Shown here: in pieces, positions 61,691 to 64,000 of the stretch
Layout of the letters: the number at the start of each line of letters is the position of its first letter
How positions within the stretch are numbered: the stretch's first letter is position 1
DNA from: Mucilaginibacter sp. cycad4
GTDB taxonomy: Bacteria; Bacteroidota; Bacteroidia; Sphingobacteriales; Sphingobacteriaceae
DNA length: 64,000 nt
Reading direction: 5' to 3'
Assembly (NCBI RefSeq): GCF_034263275.1
Contig: NZ_CP139559.1
Location: 3,534,001 to 3,598,000 of the forward strand
The notes under the pieces: generated by a model
Databases searched by the model: none
The model's input: the letters and a program-made list of their open reading frames with translations, nothing else
Told to the model about the DNA's origin: nothing
Translations under genes and position numbers: made by a program

Positions 61691-62949
61691 TTAAGAAATA
61701 ACTTCGGCAGGTTGCTGCATAGCAGCGATGGCTTTCTTTTTAAGCCTGCTGCGCCTTAAAAAACTAAAATGTATAATGCCCAAAAGCAGCGCTATCATAC
61801 CTTCGGCCATAACGGTATCGGGCACGCCTATTTTTTGCGAAACCGCACCAATGAGCAAACCGCCAAGCGGCTGCATCCCAAAAAAGCCATAGCATAATAG
61901 CTGATAACCCGGCCGCGCATTTCGGGGCTTGCCGTAGTCTGGATAATGGTATTGCCAATGGTGATCTGCGACATCATACCGAAACCGATAATGGCCGAAA
62001 ACAACAGCGCAACAGGATAATTATGCATGTGCGAAAACACGATCAACCCTACGCCAAATACCAGCGTATTGATAGCGAGGATCTTTTTCAGATCGGTGCC
62101 CGCACTCAGTGAGGCCAGGAAGATCCCTCCGCCAAAAGCACCGAGCCCTATCACACTATCTATTATCCCGAAGGTTGAGGCGGTACCTTTAAATATATCT
62201 TTGGCATAAACCGGGATCAGTGTACTGAAAGGCAGCACAAAAAGGCTTACCGAGGCCAGCATCAGCAGTATAAACTTAATGGTTGGGGTATTTTGGATAT
62301 ATTGAAAGCCTTCCTTTAAATCGGTAAGTACATTTTTGCTCCGTCTCCTTTCCGCAACTTTAGGCAGATGCATCATCAGCAACGAACCAATCACGGCTAT
62401 AAAACTTACCGCGTTTGCGCCGAAACATACCGAATCGCCAAATTTTTCAAGTATCAGGCCCGCTATGCCCGGCCCTATCAGCCTTGATAAATTAACCATG
62501 GATGAGTTGAGTGCAAGTGCATTAGGCAGGTCGGCCTTGTCATTAACCATTTCATAAACCAGGGATTGGCGTGCAGGTACATCAAATGCGTTGATGAGCC
62601 CCAACAGGGCGGTTAAAGCCATGATTACCCAAACCGAGTACGAGCCAAAAAACACCAGTGCGGTAAGCAAAATTGCCTGTACCATTGATGCTACCTGTGT
62701 AACCAGCAGTACCTTAAAGCGGTTGTACCTGTCGGATACCACACCACCCAAAAACGAGAACAGGAACGAGGGGAACAGGCTGGCAAACAAGGTTAAACCA
62801 AGCATAAACTTGGAGTGTGTTTGTGAATAGATCACCCAGCTTACAGCGGTTTTCTGCATCCAGGTACCCAACAACGAAACGGATTGCCCGGCAAAATACA
62901 ACCGGTAGTTGCGGCTTTTAAAAGCATTGAACGTGCTTATTTTACTCAT
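61691..62949 (-). pseudogene. MFS exporter (DHA3/EntS-like), frameshifted near the C-terminus
   Basis: From 62949, 12-helix MFS_3 type transporter: FAGQSVSLLGTWMQKTAVSWV, then SFLGGVVSDRYNRFKVLL and FDVPARQSLVYEMV are typical. At FLG the frame breaks and reads CSRLAVCSLVRFRKK to 61828. The true end (GMQPLGGLLIGAVSQKIGVP and on) continues in another frame to 61691. The site is a run of six T on the coding strand (plus-strand A 61880-61885); seven T restores AMAFFGMQPLGG. Recent mutation or a base-calling error. It follows marR by 30 bp, so it is probably a MarR-controlled efflux pump. Confidence 0.82.
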
Positions 62950-62979
62950 CTATCTCTTTTCTCTTCAGTCAATTTTCAA

Positions 62980-63417
62980 CTAATCAAACTCAACCAGTTT
63001 GGCCAGGGGAACCAGTGCCTTTTTCAGCATCTCCTGCTCCCCGGCGGTGCAGGTAGCTTCGAGGGCGCGGTTAAGCCATTCATCTTTTTCGCTCCGGGAT
63101 TTATGGATGAGGTTGATCCCCTCTTCGGAAAGTGAAATGATCACCTTACGTTTATCCAGTTCGGAGATGCGCCTTTTGATCAGCCCGAGATTGAGCAGGT
63201 TACTCAGGATCTGCGACATGGATTGTGTGGTGATCTTTTCCATGGCAGCCAGCTCATTAGGCAGGATCTCTTCATGCTGAAAGATCAGCGCCATGGTTGA
63301 TCGCTCGGTCAGCGAAAGCCTTTCGGCAGTGGCCGAAGTCTTCCTGATCTTTTTACTCAGCCGGCCTATGATAAACCGCAATTCGGAAGCCAGTTGGATC
63401 TCTTTTTCTTCACTCAT
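62980..63417 (-). CDS. MarR-family transcriptional regulator
   Basis: A 145-residue winged-helix regulator. Helix-turn-helix at about 52-78 (LPNELAAMEKITTQSMSQILSNL) and wing LGLIKRRISELDKRKVIISL, the family signature (DKR in the wing). Dimerisation helices at both ends. It lies just upstream of the MFS exporter on the same strand, the usual layout where MarR represses its own operon until a toxic ligand binds. Confidence 0.92.
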   Translation of the reverse strand: MSEEKEIQLASELRFIIGRLSKKIRKTSATAERLSLTERSTMALIFQHEEILPNELAAMEKITTQSMSQILSNLLNLGLIKRRISELDKRKVIISLSEEGINLIHKSRSEKDEWLNRALEATCTAGEQEMLKKALVPLAKLVEFD

Positions 63418-63489
63418 ATAATTATTCAGTTAAACTTATAAGTTTACCTTACAAATATAAAGATTGTTTTGTTAAGGGAGTGTAAAACC

Positions 63490-63619
63490 GAACCGGGATT
63501 TGGGTGAATTTTCCGGATTACGCAGATTTTCCAGCTAATCTTTGATTTAGAACAGGAAATTTATTTATTAAAAAAACACAAATCCCCAAAATCCGGAAAA
63601 TCCACCCAAATCCCGGTTC
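63490..63619. repeat. Inverted repeat between divergent marR and GH25 genes
   Basis: 30-bp arms (63490-63519, gaaccgggatttgggtgaat onward, and 63590-63619 inverse, one mismatch) around a 70-bp AT-rich centre. It lies in the divergent promoter region. It looks like a dispersed REP element, but might act as a shared structure. The right arm ends 20 bp before the GH25 start. Confidence 0.6.
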
Positions 63620-63638
63620 AGATTATTATTTTTACCCC

Positions 63639-64000
63639 GTGCCTGCTCCTGAAAAGAAAACACCTGTAAGAAAGAAAGCGCCTGCCCGAAAAAAACCGGC
63701 AGCCAAAGCAAAACAGCAAGCTGGCTTTTCTACACAGTGGGCGGTGGCTATAGGCGCTTTGCTGCTCATCCTGCTCTCCCCCTTCTACTATGGTTACATT
63801 TTAAAATTCGGCAGCGCCACCTGGCGGTGGATCATGGACTCGGGCGAAGACACTCATTACCGGAAATACAAGAACTTTGCTATCCATATTCCCGACGGTT
63901 ATTCGGTATATGGTATTGATGTGTCGTCATACCAGGGCCGCATTAACTGGAAACAGGTAAAGGCCATGCGCGAGGGCGATGTTCACATCAGCTTTGCATT
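63639..64000 (+). CDS. GH25 family lysozyme, 5' part (runs off the window)
   Basis: Open from a GTG at 63639 to the window end (120 codons). The N-terminus is Lys/Pro/Ala-rich (KKTPVRKKAPARKKPAAKAK), a cytoplasmic basic tail, then one membrane segment at about 35-53 (WAVAIGALLLILLSPFYYG). The GH25 domain starts GYSVYGIDVSSYQGRINW with the active-site Asp in GIDVSSYQG, then HISFA at the edge. This is a membrane-anchored muramidase facing the periplasm. No ATG fits upstream, so GTG is the best start; the frame is open further upstream. Confidence 0.75.
   Translation, partial: MPAPEKKTPVRKKAPARKKPAAKAKQQAGFSTQWAVAIGALLLILLSPFYYGYILKFGSATWRWIMDSGEDTHYRKYKNFAIHIPDGYSVYGIDVSSYQGRINWKQVKAMREGDVHISFA

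Overview
The window looks like a chromosomal segment of a Bacteroidota bacterium, most probably a Sphingobacteriaceae member of the Mucilaginibacter type. This is inferred from two SusC/SusD systems, an ECF sigma/FecR pair, many short lipoproteins with Cys-Lys-Lys after the lipobox, TAnnTTTG-like promoters without Shine-Dalgarno sequences, and intergenic regions full of dispersed palindromic repeats. No rRNA gene, intact tRNA gene or CRISPR array was seen.

Positions 1-6.2 kb (+): the 3' part of a LacZ-type GH2 enzyme, a second secreted GH2 enzyme and a PQQ-type sugar dehydrogenase. After a repeat-rich gap come two facing alpha-mannan loci. PUL-1 (6.7-16.7 kb) has an ECF sigma factor, a divergent FecR anti-sigma factor, SusC with an STN signalling domain, SusD, a DUF1735/discoidin lipoprotein and a GH76 endo-mannanase with a ricin-type lectin domain. 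PUL-2 (17.0-32.5 kb, minus) reads as one tightly packed unit: mannose-6-phosphate isomerase, MFS sugar porter, SusC (no STN), SusD, SusE, GH76, GH92, GH76, GH76. A divergent GntR/HutC regulator and three GTNTANAC-like boxes sit at its head. Together these genes would bind alpha-1,6-mannan with alpha-1,2/1,3 branches at the surface, cut the backbone (GH76), trim branches (GH92), import products and feed mannose-6-phosphate to glycolysis. A mannose kinase is not in the window.

Positions 33.5-36.3 kb are an accessory patch: a tRNA-Gln-like 3' half with a terminator, an AT-rich PIN-domain gene, an IS630-family element with a frameshifted transposase, and a small ORF abutting the IS end.

Positions 36.3-50.7 kb (all minus) hold a nearly complete beta-oxidation cluster: acyl-CoA dehydrogenase, ETF beta and alpha, a thioesterase, acyl-CoA-binding protein, a FadN-type bifunctional enzyme, thiolase, acyl-CoA synthetase, an enoyl-CoA isomerase-like protein and a 2,4-dienoyl-CoA reductase-like protein. 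The last two suggest use of unsaturated fatty acids. An ISAs1-family IS and two MITE-like elements are nested in copies of one palindromic repeat inside this cluster. Next come an AraC regulator, a FadL-type porin and a GDSL lipase lipoprotein. An identical 29-bp sequence, with a matching promoter-like box at nearly the same distance, lies upstream of both the acyl-CoA dehydrogenase gene and the FadL gene, on either side of araC. This is the best candidate here for an undescribed regulatory circuit: surface lipase, fatty-acid import and beta-oxidation under one AraC protein.

Positions 54.8-64 kb carry mixed genes: a VOC protein, a patatin lipase, an unrecognised exported protein, a PAP2 phosphatase, an IS3-family element, an isochorismatase-like hydrolase, a MarR regulator with a frameshifted MFS exporter, and the 5' end of a GH25 lysozyme gene that runs off the window. 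Three genes (two transposases and the MFS exporter) are broken by one-base changes in homopolymer runs, so sequencing error must be kept in mind for all three.
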